Positions 5,764 through 7,015 of a stretch of DNA of 7,015 nt are shown here, piece by piece. The notes beneath the pieces were generated by a model, which was not told where the DNA came from, did not search any database, and saw nothing but the letters and a program-made list of their open reading frames with translations. The DNA comes from Nitrospinae bacterium CG11_big_fil_rev_8_21_14_0_20_56_8 (GTDB lineage: Bacteria; Nitrospinota; Nitrospinia; Nitrospinales; VA-1). The first letter of the stretch is position 1. Each line of letters begins with the position of its first letter. Position numbers and translations under genes: made by a program. The stretch lies in NCBI GenBank assembly GCA_002796165.1, contig PCWF01000130.1:5531-12545 (forward strand), in the 5' to 3' direction.

Positions 5764-5781
5764 CCTTTCCCCCCAAGCCAC

Positions 5782-7015
5782 ATGGCATCCCGGCACTTCG
5801 ACCTGGTGGTCATCGGCGGCGGGTCCGCGGGTTATGCCGCGGCTCACACGGCGCAGAGCGCGGGCGCACGGGTGGCCATCGTCGACAAGGGCCCGCTGGG
5901 CGGGCTCTGCATCCTGCGCGGGTGCATGCCCACCAAAACCATCCTGAGATCGTCGGACGTCCTCTCCCTCCTGCGCCGGGCGAAGGAGTTCGGCCTGCAC
6001 CCGGTCCCGGCCCAAGCGGACCTCGGCGCCATCCTCGACCGCAAGGACCGGCTGATTGCCGAGTTCGCCGAGTACCGCGCGGGACAGTTAAGGGATCCCC
6101 GCTTTACCCTGATCGAGGAGACCGCCTTTTTCATTTCTCCGAACGAGATCCGGGTCAGCGACGGGACCCTCACGGCGGAGCACGGATTCATCGTCGCCAC
6201 CGGATCGGCCATCCCCCGGTCTCCCCTCCCCGGCTTGGAAGAGGCGGGTTACCTCACCAGCGACGACGCGCTGGAACTGCGGGACGCGCCGCAATCGATG
6301 ATCGTGCTGGGAGCGGGTCCGGTGGCGTTGGAACTGGCGCAGTTTTTCTGCCGCGTGGGGGTCAAGGTAACGGTGATCCAGCGAAGCGGGCATATTCTCA
6401 GTCATGGCGATGAAGACCTCGCCCGGCCCGTCGAGGCCCGCCTGCGGGAGGAAGGCATGGACCTGTTCACCGGCACCCGGCTGTTGCGCGTGACCCGCGA
6501 AGGCAACCGGCGGACCGTGTGGTTCGAGCACGGGGGAAAGGAAACTTCCGTTACCGCCGAAACCATTCTTCAGGCGCTGGGGCGCAGTCCTAACACGGAC
6601 AGCCTCGACCTCGAAGCCGCGGGGATCCGCACGGACGACAAGGGAAGGATTCGCGTCACCGCCGACATGCGCACCAGCCAGCCGCACATCTTCGCCGTGG
6701 GCGACGTGAACGGATTGCACGAGATCGTCCACATCGCCATCCAGCAGGGCGAGATCGCCGCATGGAACGCGTTGAACCGGGGCCGGCCCCAGAGGCTTAT
6801 GGACGAACGGTTGAAAACCCAGGTCGTGTTCACCGACCCGGCGGTGGCGAGCGTGGGGGTAAGCGAGAAAGAAGCGAAGGCACGGAATATCCCCTACCTG
6901 GCCGCATCGTATCCGTTCAGCGACCACGGGAAATCCCTCTGCCTGGGCGAGACCCACGGTCACGTGAAACTCCTGTGCCATCCGCAAAGCGGGGAAGTGA
7001 TCGGCGGACACATCG
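5782..7015 (+). CDS. Second FAD/NAD(P)-dependent disulfide reductase family flavoprotein (3' partial)
   Basis: The frame is open from the ATG at 5782 to the window edge (411 codons; about 50-70 C-terminal residues would be missing from a typical member). FAD-binding GGGSAG is at 12-17, and the redox cysteine pair is GGLCILRGCMPTK (Cys43, Cys48). The NAD(P)-binding motif is GAGPVALELAQ, with Ala where the third or fourth conserved Gly usually is. The second FAD motif is HIFAVGDVNG, and the dimerisation domain starts near TQVVFTDPAVASVG. The C-terminal catalytic His-Glu region is outside the window, so Lpd-like activity cannot be judged. It is only distantly similar to the flavoprotein at 2979-4424: the same fold and cysteine spacing but different motif residues. 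There is no Shine-Dalgarno sequence; the 18 nt before the ATG are pyrimidine-rich. Translation may be coupled to the TPR gene just upstream. An annotation of dihydrolipoamide dehydrogenase or mercuric reductase would be generic only. Confidence 0.88.
   Translation, partial: MASRHFDLVVIGGGSAGYAAAHTAQSAGARVAIVDKGPLGGLCILRGCMPTKTILRSSDVLSLLRRAKEFGLHPVPAQADLGAILDRKDRLIAEFAEYRAGQLRDPRFTLIEETAFFISPNEIRVSDGTLTAEHGFIVATGSAIPRSPLPGLEEAGYLTSDDALELRDAPQSMIVLGAGPVALELAQFFCRVGVKVTVIQRSGHILSHGDEDLARPVEARLREEGMDLFTGTRLLRVTREGNRRTVWFEHGGKETSVTAETILQALGRSPNTDSLDLEAAGIRTDDKGRIRVTADMRTSQPHIFAVGDVNGLHEIVHIAIQQGEIAAWNALNRGRPQRLMDERLKTQVVFTDPAVASVGVSEKEAKARNIPYLAASYPFSDHGKSLCLGETHGHVKLLCHPQSGEVIGGHI

Noticed and set aside
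6088..7011. Minus-strand open frame opposite the second flavoprotein
   Set aside because: The plus strand encodes an unmistakable FAD/NAD(P) reductase without a stop to the window edge; the opposite frame has no recognisable features.

Overview
The window is bacterial chromosomal DNA, GC-rich (roughly 55-60% by eye) and densely coded. An exported di-heme cytochrome c peroxidase points to a Gram-negative-type cell with a periplasm. A degenerate interspersed palindrome of the 'cattgcgagg' kind, seen in many deltaproteobacterial and Nitrospinota/Nitrospirota-like genomes, fits such a lineage. No 16S rRNA or lineage marker is present, so placement is weak.

Layout: (1) 1-585, plus strand: the C-terminal part of a sulfite-oxidase/MsrP-like molybdopterin enzyme, cut by the window edge. 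(2) 626-1687, minus strand: a MauG/CcpA-type di-heme peroxidase, convergent with the first gene. (3) 1688-1784: an AT-rich divergent promoter region. (4) 1785-2765, plus strand: an OxyR regulator with both redox cysteines. (5) 2766-2978: non-coding, holding a large imperfect palindrome. (6) 2979-4424, plus strand: a full-length FAD/NAD(P) disulfide reductase-family flavoprotein. (7) 4447-5053, minus strand: a two-gene operon of a 90-residue unknown protein followed by a Rieske-like small protein with altered metal ligands. (8) 5063-5232: a divergent leader with a hairpin flanked by direct repeats. (9) 5233-7015, plus strand: a TPR protein followed by a second flavoprotein disulfide reductase, cut by the right edge.

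The unifying theme is redox and oxidative-stress handling. OxyR senses peroxide through a Cys202-Cys211 disulfide and probably controls the divergent peroxidase. A strong OxyR-box-like array (ATAG-N7-CTAT-N7-ATcc-N7-CTAT) starts immediately before the oxyR start codon and runs into the gene, which suggests autorepression. The two flavoproteins, the Rieske-like protein and the Mo enzyme could form further electron-transfer or repair functions, but no direct link between them is visible beyond proximity.

The least ordinary items are the Rieske-like protein whose histidine ligands are replaced, the OxyR box placed over a probably leaderless oxyR start, and the hairpin with flanking repeats between the divergent operons. 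I see no mobile element, CRISPR array, tRNA or rRNA.
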